NCBI RefSeq assembly: GCF_902497555.1
Contig: NZ_CABVGP010000003.1
Coordinates: 1,116,001-1,180,000, forward strand
DNA: 64,000 nucleotides
Reading direction: 5' to 3'
Origin: Amycolatopsis camponoti
GTDB lineage: Bacteria; Actinomycetota; Actinomycetes; Mycobacteriales; Pseudonocardiaceae
The notes beneath the pieces were generated by a model. It ran no database searches and had not been told where the DNA came from. It saw only the letters and a list, made by a program, of their open reading frames with translations. Position 1 is the stretch's first letter, and every line of letters begins with the position of its first letter. Both the position numbers and the translations under genes were made by a program. Below, piece after piece: positions 54,080 through 62,224 of the stretch.

Positions 54080-55414
54080 GTGGCGACCCACCACACGAGC
54101 ACGCCGCACCACACCAGCACGCCGCACCACACGGACACGTCGCCGACGCACCACGAGACGCCGAACACGCACCCCACCGAGCCGCGTCCGGCGCACGAGT
54201 CCCACGCCCCGGCGGGCGGTCACAGCGGCGGGTACGGGGTCCACACGGACTCGCTCGGCACGATGGAGGGCCACCTCGGCCGCACGAAGGACAAGGTCCA
54301 CGCGGTCGGTCAGACGGTGGCGAGCGCGAACTTCGGCGCGAAGTCGATGGGCGTGATCGGGTCGGGCATGACCGGCACGCTCAACGGAACGGTGAGCGCG
54401 GCGAAAGAGCATGTCGCCCGAGCGGGCAAGGCGGTCGAGGACGCGGGAGCGCGCACGAAGGCGGTCCGCGAGCACTACGAGACCACGGAAGCGAACAACG
54501 CGGCCACGATCGCCTCGGCTGGCAAGGCGGTCGACGCGCCGCCGACAAAGGCAGCCGGCGGTGGTTCGAACCCGCCCCCACCAGGCTCGAACCCCCCACC
54601 CCGCCTGCCGGACGACGGCGGCGGAATGCACAACAACCAGGGCCACCACGCATCGGATGACGAGCTGCGCGGCCAGTACACGCGCGAGTCGATGCAGACG
54701 CGCCCGACCTCGACGGACAACCAGATCCGCGACGCGGCAAGCAGGTTGGGCTACGACCCGGACCAGCACCTGGCGATGACCCTCCAGCCGACAGCCGACC
54801 TGACCCCGGCCCAGCGCGCGGAGATCGTGGCGGTCCGCAACGAGCTGAAGGCCAACCCGGGCGAGTTCATGACGAAGGTGGTCAAACCCGAGATCGGCGA
54901 GGCCACCCTCGGCAACGAAACCACTTACGTGGATCGCCACACCGGCAAGACGGAGACGAACTACCCGAACTCGGTGGCCGGATCGATCGCCCGCGGCAGC
55001 GATACGGCGCAGCACGGCACTCCGGCCGAGTTCCGCGACAAGCTCGCCCTGGACGACCAGGGCGCCGGCTGGACCCCGATCAAGGCGGGCGCCAACGAGG
55101 CCTACCAGCTGCGCTTCCCGGCTTTGGACGATCGCCAGGCGATGGAAATCAGCTACGGCGGTACGGATCCGGGGTCCGCGCACGACATGCAGGTGGCGTC
55201 CGGACAGGCGAACCCCCGCGAGTGGAAGCCGCCGTTCCTGGGGACGGGGTACACGGGCGGCGGGGTGCCCGAGTGGCTGCACGCGCCCCGCGGTTACGCC
55301 GGGCGTGGTGAGATGTGGCTCGTGCGGGCCGACGGCACCGAAGTGCTGGCGGGCGTTTACCTGGAGAAGAGAGGGTGGTTCGACGTGCGCGGCCGAGGGG
55401 GTTCCGATGGCTGA
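54080..55414 (+). CDS. Candidate polymorphic toxin with His/Thr-rich start
   Basis: 444 residues from GTG. N-terminal repeats rich in His, Thr and Pro ('TSTPHHTSTPHHTDTSPTHH') lead to a helical WXG-like section (about 55-155) and a Pro-rich hinge. The C-terminal domain, about 335-440, contains 'PFLGTGYTGGGVPEWL', 'GEMWLVRADGTEVLAGVYLE' and 'KRGWFDV'. The same domain opens the protein at 55801-56778 ('PPYLGTGYFPGVDHPLPEYV', 'GAELLVRRADNTEERLAQYH'). Architecture fits an ESX-exported toxin; enzymatic activity is not recognised. Confidence 0.72.
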   Translation: MATHHTSTPHHTSTPHHTDTSPTHHETPNTHPTEPRPAHESHAPAGGHSGGYGVHTDSLGTMEGHLGRTKDKVHAVGQTVASANFGAKSMGVIGSGMTGTLNGTVSAAKEHVARAGKAVEDAGARTKAVREHYETTEANNAATIASAGKAVDAPPTKAAGGGSNPPPPGSNPPPRLPDDGGGMHNNQGHHASDDELRGQYTRESMQTRPTSTDNQIRDAASRLGYDPDQHLAMTLQPTADLTPAQRAEIVAVRNELKANPGEFMTKVVKPEIGEATLGNETTYVDRHTGKTETNYPNSVAGSIARGSDTAQHGTPAEFRDKLALDDQGAGWTPIKAGANEAYQLRFPALDDRQAMEISYGGTDPGSAHDMQVASGQANPREWKPPFLGTGYTGGGVPEWLHAPRGYAGRGEMWLVRADGTEVLAGVYLEKRGWFDVRGRGGSDG

Positions 55415-55820
55415 CAGTTACGCTGTCCACCAGGGCAAGGAGTACGAGGCGTCCGGGCGCCCGCCGGGCCGGATGGCGCTCTACGACGGTGATGTCCTGG
55501 TCGCCGAGGTACCGATCGGGGAACTCGACGAGTGGTACACGGTTCGCACGTGGGGCACCTTCCTCGAGCACGAGTTCGAGGTGGCGGATGAGCGCGACGG
55601 CCGCTACTCCCTCTTCATGACAGCCGGCGATGGCAAGTGGGCGGAACGGGTCTGGGCCGAGCCGGAGCGCCACCCCGAGGTGCAGTTCCAGCGGATGGAC
55701 CGGATGACGTTCGCGGCGGTGGCTCCGAAGCACATGGTGAGTAACCTCCGCGAAGAGCGCGTCGACAACCTCGGGCCGTGGCGGAAAGAGCAGGAAGAGC
55801 GTGAATCCCGTGAGTCCTGA
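55407..55820 (+). CDS. Small partner (possible immunity protein) of the toxin
   Basis: 137 residues from ATG 55407, overlapping the toxin stop by 8 bases with SD 'gaggggg'. No signal or membrane helix. 'YTVRTWGTFLEHEFEVADER' and the closing 'MVSNLREERVD' look like the C-terminal half of the 55801 protein ('FVRTLCRWRGGTFELLARTR', 'LTDVRTE'). Small size and position directly after a toxin suggest an immunity protein; alternatively a structural partner domain. By-eye alignment only. Confidence 0.65.
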   Translation: MADSYAVHQGKEYEASGRPPGRMALYDGDVLVAEVPIGELDEWYTVRTWGTFLEHEFEVADERDGRYSLFMTAGDGKWAERVWAEPERHPEVQFQRMDRMTFAAVAPKHMVSNLREERVDNLGPWRKEQEERESRES

Positions 55821-56778
55821 CGCTCCCGCCGGTCTCCTCGGCAGCACGGTCGTCCAGCTGCCGGTCAAGCCCGGCCTGGTCGGCTTCTACCTGGGCAACG
55901 TCATCGTCCCCGGCCGCTTCGAACCGCACCGGGTCCAAGGGTTCGCCGGCCGCGCCGAGGACGTCGCCGAGCTGGACACCGCGGCCGCCGTCCGGAACTA
56001 CGGCCTCGCGAAGATCCCCGGCTGGGGCCCGCTCGACGAGCTGTACCTGCTCCGCTTCACCGCCGGGCACACCTTCCCGTTCCGCACCTCCTACGGATCG
56101 ACCGACCGGGAAATCGCCCACGAGCTGGGGACGGCCCGCGTGTACCCGCCGCCGTACCTCGGGACCGGGTACTTCCCCGGCGTCGACCACCCGCTGCCCG
56201 AATACGTCCTGCGGCTGATCGAACTCCCCGCCGGTGCCGAACTCCTCGTGCGTCGCGCCGACAACACCGAAGAGCGGCTGGCGCAGTACCACAGCCGGAA
56301 GGTCGGCTGGATCCCCGAGCAGAAGGACGCGTTCGGCGAGGCCACGTTCTTCCCGCCGCCCGTGCCGCTGCCGCCGCTCGTGCGGCGGGGCTACACCGCC
56401 CGGTACCGCGGGGGCGACTTCGACGCCGAGTTCGCCGGGCCGGCCCGGCTCGTGCTGCACCCCTTGCCGGGTGCCGTCGCGCCGGCCGACTTCGGGGAGA
56501 CCTACGGCTTCCGGATGAAGGCCGTCGACCAGGTCGAGCTGGACGAGCTCAGCTTCGTGCGGACCCTGTGCCGGTGGCGCGGGGGCACCTTCGAGCTCCT
56601 CGCCCGGACGCGCGACACCGCCGACGTGCACCTGGTCGACGAAGACTACCTGCTCGCGCGCGACCTCGGACTGTCCGAAGTGGACTACCGGGTCTGGCGG
56701 AAAACCGTGCCCGCCGCCGAGCTCACCGACGTCCGGACCGAAGCTGTCCCCGTGCCGCTCGAAGGGCAGTTTCAGTAG
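55801..56778 (+). CDS. Fusion of toxin-like domain and partner-like domain
   Basis: 325 residues from GTG 55801 with 'aggaag' upstream; GTG 55810 is an alternative. Residues about 75-180 resemble the C-terminal toxin domain of 54080-55414 ('ELYLLRFTAGHTFPFRTSYG', 'PPYLGTGYFPGVDHPLPEYV'). Residues about 195-320 resemble the whole of 55407-55820. It thus repeats, in one chain, the two neighbours upstream. No secretion signal. It could be a silent or cytosolic copy, or a fused toxin-immunity pair. Overlaps the upstream gene by 20 bases and convergent glfT1 by 7. Confidence 0.68.
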   Translation: MNPVSPDAPAGLLGSTVVQLPVKPGLVGFYLGNVIVPGRFEPHRVQGFAGRAEDVAELDTAAAVRNYGLAKIPGWGPLDELYLLRFTAGHTFPFRTSYGSTDREIAHELGTARVYPPPYLGTGYFPGVDHPLPEYVLRLIELPAGAELLVRRADNTEERLAQYHSRKVGWIPEQKDAFGEATFFPPPVPLPPLVRRGYTARYRGGDFDAEFAGPARLVLHPLPGAVAPADFGETYGFRMKAVDQVELDELSFVRTLCRWRGGTFELLARTRDTADVHLVDEDYLLARDLGLSEVDYRVWRKTVPAAELTDVRTEAVPVPLEGQFQ

Positions 56779-57683
56779 CGGTAGAACTTCTCCGCCCGGC
56801 CCTGCCGGACCAGCTTCAGCCACTGCAGGAACGCCTTCGGGTCACGCTTCACGCCCACGAAGTACAGTCCGAACCGGACGATCTCCAGCGCGCCGATCTT
56901 GCGCATTCCCGGCTGGGACAACAGGTATCCGCGGTTGCGGTACGTGTAGTACCGCTTGACCTCGTTCTCCGGGTCCTGCGCGTGGAACTTGCCGCCCAGC
57001 ATCGGCTTGAACTCGTCCGAGCCGTCCGGGTGCAGGTACTTCGTCTTCAGCGACGTGCCGAACGGCAGGCCCGAACGCACCAGGCGGCGGTGCAGCTCGA
57101 CCTCGTCGCCGCGGAAGAACAGGCGCAGGTCCGGCACCCCGACGACGTCCAAAGTGGACGCGCGGAAGAGCGCGCCGTTCATCAGGGACGCGATGCCGGG
57201 CAGGAAGTCCACGCCCAGCTCGGACTGCGACCGCTTCCACGTCAGGCCGCGGCGCAGCGGGAACGCCAGCTTGTCCGGTGCGTCGATGTTCGACACCACC
57301 GGCGAGATCTCCGCCAGGTTCCGCTTGTCCGCCTCCGCCAGGAGGATCTCCAGCACGTTCTCGTCGGCCGGGCGCCCGTCGTCGTCGGCCAGCCAGACCC
57401 AGTCCGCGCCCAGCGACAGCGCGTGCAGCATGCCCAGCGCGAACCCGCCCGCGCCACCGAGGTTGCGGTGCGAAGGCAGGTACGTGTGCGGCAGCGGGTA
57501 GTTCTCGACGACCTCACGGGCCGAGTCGTCCGGCCCGTTGTCCACGACGACCAGGTGGTCGACCGGCCGGGTCTGGGCCGCGATGATCTTCAGCGAGTCC
57601 GCGAGCAGCTCCCGCCGGTGCCGCGTGACGACCACGCCGACGACCGCGCCGTCGGGCAGCTGCCGGGTCTCGCTGGTCATCAT
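56772..57683 (-). CDS. glfT1: Galactofuranosyltransferase GlfT1-like
   Basis: 303 residues; ATG 57683 overlaps the stop of the ABC ATPase gene (ATGA), and ATG 57680 follows directly. GT-A family 2 fold: 'VVGVVVTRHRRELLADSLKI', 'LVVVDNGPDDSA', 'NLGGAGGFALGMLHAL' and metal-binding 'WVWLADDDGRP'. 'FFRGDEVELHRRLVRSG' is the acceptor-side acidic motif. It starts the galactan on the decaprenyl-linked Rha-GlcNAc primer with the first Galf residues. Operon wzm-wzt-glfT1 matches Rv3781-Rv3783. Confidence 0.9.
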   Translation of the reverse strand: MMTSETRQLPDGAVVGVVVTRHRRELLADSLKIIAAQTRPVDHLVVVDNGPDDSAREVVENYPLPHTYLPSHRNLGGAGGFALGMLHALSLGADWVWLADDDGRPADENVLEILLAEADKRNLAEISPVVSNIDAPDKLAFPLRRGLTWKRSQSELGVDFLPGIASLMNGALFRASTLDVVGVPDLRLFFRGDEVELHRRLVRSGLPFGTSLKTKYLHPDGSDEFKPMLGGKFHAQDPENEVKRYYTYRNRGYLLSQPGMRKIGALEIVRFGLYFVGVKRDPKAFLQWLKLVRQGRAEKFYRY

Positions 57684-58495
57684 TCCCCGCCGTTCGTCGT
57701 CGCCACCGGCTCGATGCCGAGTCGCTGCAGCGTTTCCTTGCTCATGTCCGCGAACGGGTCGCGGCCCTTGTACCCGGTGAGGACGTCCCGCAACGAGCCC
57801 TGTTGCTTGAGGTGACCTTCGTCCATCCAGATGGCCGAGTCGCACAGCTCGAACAGGAACTCGTCCGAGTGGCTGGCGAACACCAGGATCCCGGAGCGCT
57901 TGACCAGGTCCTTGAGGCGGTCGCGCGCCTTGTTGAGGAACGCCGCGTCGACCGCGCCGATGCCCTCGTCGAGGATCAGGATCTCCGGGTCGATCGAGGT
58001 GACGACGCCCAGCGCGAGCCGCACGCGCATGCCCGTCGAATACGTCCGCAGCGGCATCTGCAGGTAGTCGCCGAGCTCGGTGAACTCCGCGATGTCGTCG
58101 ACCCGCTTCTCCATCTCCTTGGCCGTCATGCCGAGGAAGAGGCCGCGGATGATGATGTTCTCGACCCCGGAGATCTCCGGGTCCATGCCGACGCCGAGGT
58201 CGAACACCGGCGCGATCTTGCCCTGGATCCGCGACGACCCGCGGGTCGGCTCGTAGATGCCGGCGAGCAGCCGCAGCAGCGTGGACTTGCCCGCGCCGTT
58301 GTGCCCGACCAGGCCGACCCGGTCGCCTTCGCGCAGCGAAAGCGTCACGTCGTGCAGGGCTTCGATGATGGGCACCTTGGTGTCGGTGCCGATCTTGCCG
58401 CCGACCTTGCCGAGGACCTTCTTCTTCATCGACCGGGTCTTCGCGTCGAAGATCGGGAAGTCGACGAAGGCGTTGTGGACGTCAATGCTGACCAT
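57680..58495 (-). CDS. wzt: Galactan-exporter ABC ATPase (Wzt/RfbE)
   Basis: 271 residues. Walker A 'GLVGHNGAGKSTLL', signature 'YSTGMRVRLALG' and Walker B 'ILILDEGIGAVD' are intact, with 'VFASHSDEFLFEL' the switch His. The first about 45 residues match TagH/Wzt types. With the following permease it moves lipid-linked galactan across the membrane (Rv3781 equivalent). No extra carbohydrate-binding C-terminal domain, so it would not select chain ends as some Wzt do. It is 6 bases from the permease gene. Confidence 0.93.
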   Translation of the reverse strand: MVSIDVHNAFVDFPIFDAKTRSMKKKVLGKVGGKIGTDTKVPIIEALHDVTLSLREGDRVGLVGHNGAGKSTLLRLLAGIYEPTRGSSRIQGKIAPVFDLGVGMDPEISGVENIIIRGLFLGMTAKEMEKRVDDIAEFTELGDYLQMPLRTYSTGMRVRLALGVVTSIDPEILILDEGIGAVDAAFLNKARDRLKDLVKRSGILVFASHSDEFLFELCDSAIWMDEGHLKQQGSLRDVLTGYKGRDPFADMSKETLQRLGIEPVATTNGGE

Positions 58496-58501
58496 TTTGT
58501 G

Positions 58502-59455
58502 TCACACCCAGTAGGAGACGCGGGCACGGTAGTTGCGCATCGCGACGAGCGCGAGCGCCCAGCCGACGATGGTGATGGAGCCGACCACGATCCAGTTGCC
58601 CGGGGTGAACGACTGGCCGAGCAGCGGCGCCCGGACCACCTGCATGAAGTGGTACAGCGGGTTCAGCTGGATGATCGGCAGCACCCACGAAATGCTCGCG
58701 CGGGCCCCGCCGCCGAGCAGCTGGTCCACCGGCCAGACGATCGGCGTGCCGTAGAACAGCAGCTGGATCAGCGAGTTGATGACCTGCGGGATGTCGCGGA
58801 ACCGGGTCGAGATGATGCCCAGCAGCAGCGTCACCCAGCCCGCGTTCAGCGCCAGCAGGACGAAGCCGGGGATGGCGAGCAGGATGTTCCAGCTCAGGCC
58901 CGGGTGGCAGTACAGGTCCGCGTGGCACAGGCCGTCCGCGGAGCCCAGCGAGTACCGGTTGTCCAGCGCGCTGAAGAAGATCACGAGGATGACGATGTAG
59001 ACGATCATGTTGTGCGCCAGCAGCAGCGTCTGGCGCCACACCGTGCGCAGCATGTACACGCTCAGCGGCGCCGGGAGCTGCTTGATCAGCCCCTCGTTGG
59101 AGATGAACGTCTCCATGCCCTCGGCGAGACACCCGCTGATGAACCCCCACAGGATGAAACCCGTGGACAGGTAGGGCAGGAACACCTCGATCGGCGAGTG
59201 GAACAGCTGCGAGTACAGCAGCCCGAGCCCGAGTGCGATGACCGCCTGGCTGATCGTGATCCAGAAGGGCCCGATCACCGACCGGCGGTAGCGCTGCTTG
59301 ATGTCCTGCCAGCCGAGGTGACCCCACAGCTCGCGAGCGTTGAAACCGGCCTGGATGTCGGCGAAGGCGCGCGCGAACGTCTTGCTGTCCGACATCGGCG
59401 GCGCCGAGGTCGTCACGGGCGAGTCCGCGGCCTGAACCGTGCTGGTGGCATGCAC
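58502..59455 (-). CDS. wzm: Galactan-exporter ABC permease (Wzm)
   Basis: 317 residues with six membrane helices. 'RYRRSVIGPFWITISQAVIA' is the typical ABC-2 polysaccharide permease entry, and 'YGTPIVWPVDQLL' plus 'LNPLYHFMQVVRAPLLGQ' the conserved exit. A second ATG 19 codons in ('MSDSKTFARAFADI') may be the true start. Partner of the Wzt ATPase; equivalent to Rv3783. First gene of the wzm-wzt-glfT1 operon. Confidence 0.92.
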   Translation of the reverse strand: MHATSTVQAADSPVTTSAPPMSDSKTFARAFADIQAGFNARELWGHLGWQDIKQRYRRSVIGPFWITISQAVIALGLGLLYSQLFHSPIEVFLPYLSTGFILWGFISGCLAEGMETFISNEGLIKQLPAPLSVYMLRTVWRQTLLLAHNMIVYIVILVIFFSALDNRYSLGSADGLCHADLYCHPGLSWNILLAIPGFVLLALNAGWVTLLLGIISTRFRDIPQVINSLIQLLFYGTPIVWPVDQLLGGGARASISWVLPIIQLNPLYHFMQVVRAPLLGQSFTPGNWIVVGSITIVGWALALVAMRNYRARVSYWV

Positions 59456-59569
59456 GTGGACGAGGGTACCGATGGGATGAGCGGCGTCCGGGCCACCCCG
59501 CCCGTGTGGTAGAGGTTAGGGACCGCTACGCGGCGGGGTGTGTCCTGCGTGCTGGTACTTTCTCGGCTT

Positions 59570-60226
59570 ATGACTGCTGCTCTCGGCGCGGCGAGCTTGA
59601 TGGTCAACCTGCTCGCGGCGTACGCCGACCGGCCGGACCCCCGTTCCGTGGCCGTCGTCGGAAACCAGCCGCTCCCACCCGACCCCCAGCGGGCGAAGGC
59701 GATCGACGCGTGCGACCTCGTGATCCGCGTCAACGGCTTCGTCGTCGACAAGCCCGGCGAGGAGGTCGTCGGCTCCCGGACGCACGTCGTGGTGTTCAAC
59801 CGGGCGATCCGGGCCACCCCGTTCGTCTTCCAGGACTACCGGAGGCGGCTCTACCTGCTGGTCGAGCCCGGCCGGATGCACTGGGAGCCGGAGGACGTGC
59901 CGGGCTGGTGGCCCGCCGACCTCGGCGCGGTCCCGGTGTCGAACCGCGAGGTCGTGCTGCCGCTGTCGGACGCGCTGGGCCTGCCGACGCGCGACGAGCC
60001 GACGTGGTCGACCACCGGCACGCTGGCCGCCTGGATCGCGCGGACGTCGTTCCCGACAGCCCAGCTCGTGCTCACCGGGTTCTCGTTCATCGACAACCCG
60101 GACCAGACCTCCTGGGAGCACGCCGCGGGCGACTCCTGCATCGTCGGGCCGGAGCACCAGATCGCCGCCGAAGGGCGGCTGCTGGACTCCTGGACCAAGA
60201 CCGGTGACACCACCCTCCTGCGCTAG
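59570..60226 (+). CDS. GT29 (sialyltransferase)-like glycosyltransferase
   Basis: 218 residues from ATG 59570; GTG 59540 is an alternative and no good SD is seen for either. 'VAVVGNQPLPPDP' with 'CDLVIRVNGFVVDKPGEEVV' resembles sialyl motif L, and 'TWSTTGTLAAWIA' motif S; 'TGFSFIDNP' and 'WEHAAGD' with 'GPEHQIAAEGRLL' resemble the later motifs. Shorter than animal enzymes and without a membrane anchor. Together with PseI, PseC and PseB nearby, it may transfer an activated nonulosonic acid. Weak homology, so function is tentative. Confidence 0.68.
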   Translation: MTAALGAASLMVNLLAAYADRPDPRSVAVVGNQPLPPDPQRAKAIDACDLVIRVNGFVVDKPGEEVVGSRTHVVVFNRAIRATPFVFQDYRRRLYLLVEPGRMHWEPEDVPGWWPADLGAVPVSNREVVLPLSDALGLPTRDEPTWSTTGTLAAWIARTSFPTAQLVLTGFSFIDNPDQTSWEHAAGDSCIVGPEHQIAAEGRLLDSWTKTGDTTLLR

Positions 60227-60258
60227 ACGCGCGTCCCCACCCCACGTAAGGACCACCC

Positions 60259-60693
60259 ATGGCAATGCAGAAGCTCGGCAGAGGCCTCGTCGGCCGGATC
60301 GCCCGGCTCATCGACTTCCGGGTCGACGACCGCACCCGCGGACTGGCCGATCGCGTCAACAACCTCGAGCACGCCACCGCCGACCACCGGCGCCGGCTGG
60401 ACAACGCCGAGCACAGCCTGGAGCAGGCCCGTGGTGACCTGCGCTGGACCCGTGCCGAGCTCGACCGCCTGATCCCGCACGTGGCCGCGCAGGAAGGCCG
60501 CCTGGAGACGCTGCGCGAGTCGATGTCGCTGGTGCCGAACACCGACAGCGCCCAGACCGCCGAGGCCCGCACGCTGATCGAGGAGATCCAGCGCCAGCAC
60601 GCTCAGATCCGCGTCCGGCTCGCCGGCATCTCCCGCTACGAGGACCGGCTCCGGCGCCTCGAGGACCGGGTCGAAGAGCCCGTCAGCCAGTAG
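60259..60693 (+). CDS. Coiled-coil protein
   Basis: 144 residues, nearly all alpha-helical with heptad spacing from about residue 20 to 140 ('ADRVNNLEHATADHRRRLDN', 'LDRLIPHVAAQEGRLETLRE', 'YEDRLRRLEDRVEE'). No membrane helix; the first 15 residues are basic and amphipathic. Lies in a rightward run with the GT29-like gene, a GNAT and PseI, so it may scaffold the sugar enzymes. No known family. Confidence 0.75.
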   Translation: MAMQKLGRGLVGRIARLIDFRVDDRTRGLADRVNNLEHATADHRRRLDNAEHSLEQARGDLRWTRAELDRLIPHVAAQEGRLETLRESMSLVPNTDSAQTAEARTLIEEIQRQHAQIRVRLAGISRYEDRLRRLEDRVEEPVSQ

Positions 60694-60695
60694 CC

Positions 60696-61148
60696 TTGCA
60701 CGCCCGGGAAGCCACCGAAACGGACGCCGAGCTGCTGCTGGGCTGGCGCAACGACCCGCGGACGCGGCAGTCGTCGCGCTCGACGGCCGTGGTGGCCCTG
60801 GACGAGCACCTCGCGTGGCTGCGCGGGGTGCTCGCGGACCCGGACCGGCTGCTGCTCGTCGTCGAGCACGAGGACGCGCCGGTCGGCACCGTCCGGTTCG
60901 ACCGGCGCGACGGCGACGGCTGGGAGGTCAGCATCACGCTCGCCCCCGAGAGCCGCGGCCGTGGTCTCTCCGGCGCGGTGCTCGCCGAGGGGGAGCGGGC
61001 GGCGTGGGAGCGCCTCGGCGTCCGGGTCGTGCTGGCCGCCGTCCACCAGGACAACACCGCTTCGGCGAAGCTGTTCGAGCACGCCGGGTACGCCGAAGCC
61101 GCGCCTGCCGTCAGCGGCTTCCGGCAGCTGCGCAAGACTCTGAGCTGA
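60696..61148 (+). CDS. GNAT acetyltransferase, PseH-like
   Basis: 150 residues from TTG 60696, 2 bases after the upstream stop. GNAT motif A is 'LAPESRGRGLSGAVLAEGER', with 'HQDNTASAKLFEHAGYAE' the typical end. 'LLLGWRNDPRTRQSS' is a sequence common in PseH and similar sugar N-acetyltransferases. In the pseudaminic acid pathway this step acetylates the 4-amine made by PseC. Assignment depends on the linked pse genes. Confidence 0.72.
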   Translation: MHAREATETDAELLLGWRNDPRTRQSSRSTAVVALDEHLAWLRGVLADPDRLLLVVEHEDAPVGTVRFDRRDGDGWEVSITLAPESRGRGLSGAVLAEGERAAWERLGVRVVLAAVHQDNTASAKLFEHAGYAEAAPAVSGFRQLRKTLS

Positions 61149-61174
61149 CCCGCAGTCCACCCCGGGGAGGCACC

Positions 61175-62224
61175 ATGCACGACATCCGGTTCGGCGCGCA
61201 CCTGATCGGCCCCGGCCACGCGCCGTTCGTCATCGCCGAGATGTCCGGCAACCACAACGGCGACCTCGACCGGGCGCTGCAGATCATCGACGCCATCGCG
61301 GAGACCGGCGCGCAGGCGGTCAAGCTGCAGACCTACCGCCCGGACACGATCACCATCGACGTCGACACCCCGGCGTTCCGGATCGGTGACTCGCATTCCC
61401 TGTGGGGCGGCGAAAACCTGTACAAGCTGTACGAAAAGGCCCACACGCCTTGGGAGTGGCACGAACCGCTCTTCGAGCGCGCCCGTGCTCGCGGCCTGGA
61501 GATCTTCTCCAGCCCGTTCGACCCGACCGCGGTCGAGCTGCTGGAGTCGCTGGACGCGCCGGCGTACAAGATCGCGTCGTCCGAGATCGTCGACCTGCCG
61601 CTGGTCGAGCTGTGCGCTCGCACGGGCAAGCCGCTGGTCATCTCGACCGGCATGGCGAACGTCGCCGAGATCGACGCGGCGGTGCGCACCGCGCGGGAAG
61701 CGGGCAACGACCAGCTCATCGTGCTCGGCTGCACGGCGAGCTACCCGGCGTCGCCGTCCGAGAGCAACCTGCGCGGCTTGCCGCTCCTGGCCGGTCTGAC
61801 GCAGACGCTGGTGGGCCTCTCCGACCACACCCCGGGCATCGGGGCGCCGGTCGCGGCCGTCGCGCTCGGCGCGGTGGCCATCGAGAAGCACGTCACGCTG
61901 GCCCGGGCCGACGGCGGCGTCGACTCGGAGTTCTCGCTGGAGCCGTCGGAGCTGGCCGCCCTGGTCACCGAGACGCACCGGGCGTGGGAGGCGCTGGGGC
62001 AGGCCGTGCTGGGCCCGCGGGAGAGCGAGAAGGAGGGCCTGCGGCTGCGCCGGTCCCTCTACGTGGTCGAGGACGTGCGTGCCGGCGACGAGGTGACCGC
62101 GGCGAACGTCCGGTCGATCCGGCCCGCCGGCGGCCTGGCCCCGGCCGAAATCACCAAGGTCGTGGGGCGCACCTTCCGCGTCGACGCCGCGAAGGGCACG
62201 CCCCTGACCTGGGACCTGATCTAG
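61175..62224 (+). CDS. pseI: Pseudaminic acid synthase
   Basis: 349 residues, SD 'ggggagg'. 'PFVIAEMSGNHNGDLDRALQ' and 'GAQAVKLQTYRPDT' open the TIM barrel; 'SLWGGENLYKLYEKAHTPWE' and 'IEKHVTLARADGGVDSEFSL' are features that separate PseI from plain NeuB. The C-terminal SAF antifreeze-like domain begins near 'RRSLYVVEDVRAGDEVTAAN'. It condenses the 6-deoxy diacetamido sugar with phosphoenolpyruvate to form pseudaminic acid. Its stop overlaps the convergent pseC by 4 bases. Confidence 0.9.
   Translation: MHDIRFGAHLIGPGHAPFVIAEMSGNHNGDLDRALQIIDAIAETGAQAVKLQTYRPDTITIDVDTPAFRIGDSHSLWGGENLYKLYEKAHTPWEWHEPLFERARARGLEIFSSPFDPTAVELLESLDAPAYKIASSEIVDLPLVELCARTGKPLVISTGMANVAEIDAAVRTAREAGNDQLIVLGCTASYPASPSESNLRGLPLLAGLTQTLVGLSDHTPGIGAPVAAVALGAVAIEKHVTLARADGGVDSEFSLEPSELAALVTETHRAWEALGQAVLGPRESEKEGLRLRRSLYVVEDVRAGDEVTAANVRSIRPAGGLAPAEITKVVGRTFRVDAAKGTPLTWDLI

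Noticed and set aside
61175..62224. N-acetylneuraminic acid synthase (NeuB)
   Set aside because: PseI-specific segments and linked pseB/pseC favour pseudaminic acid synthase.
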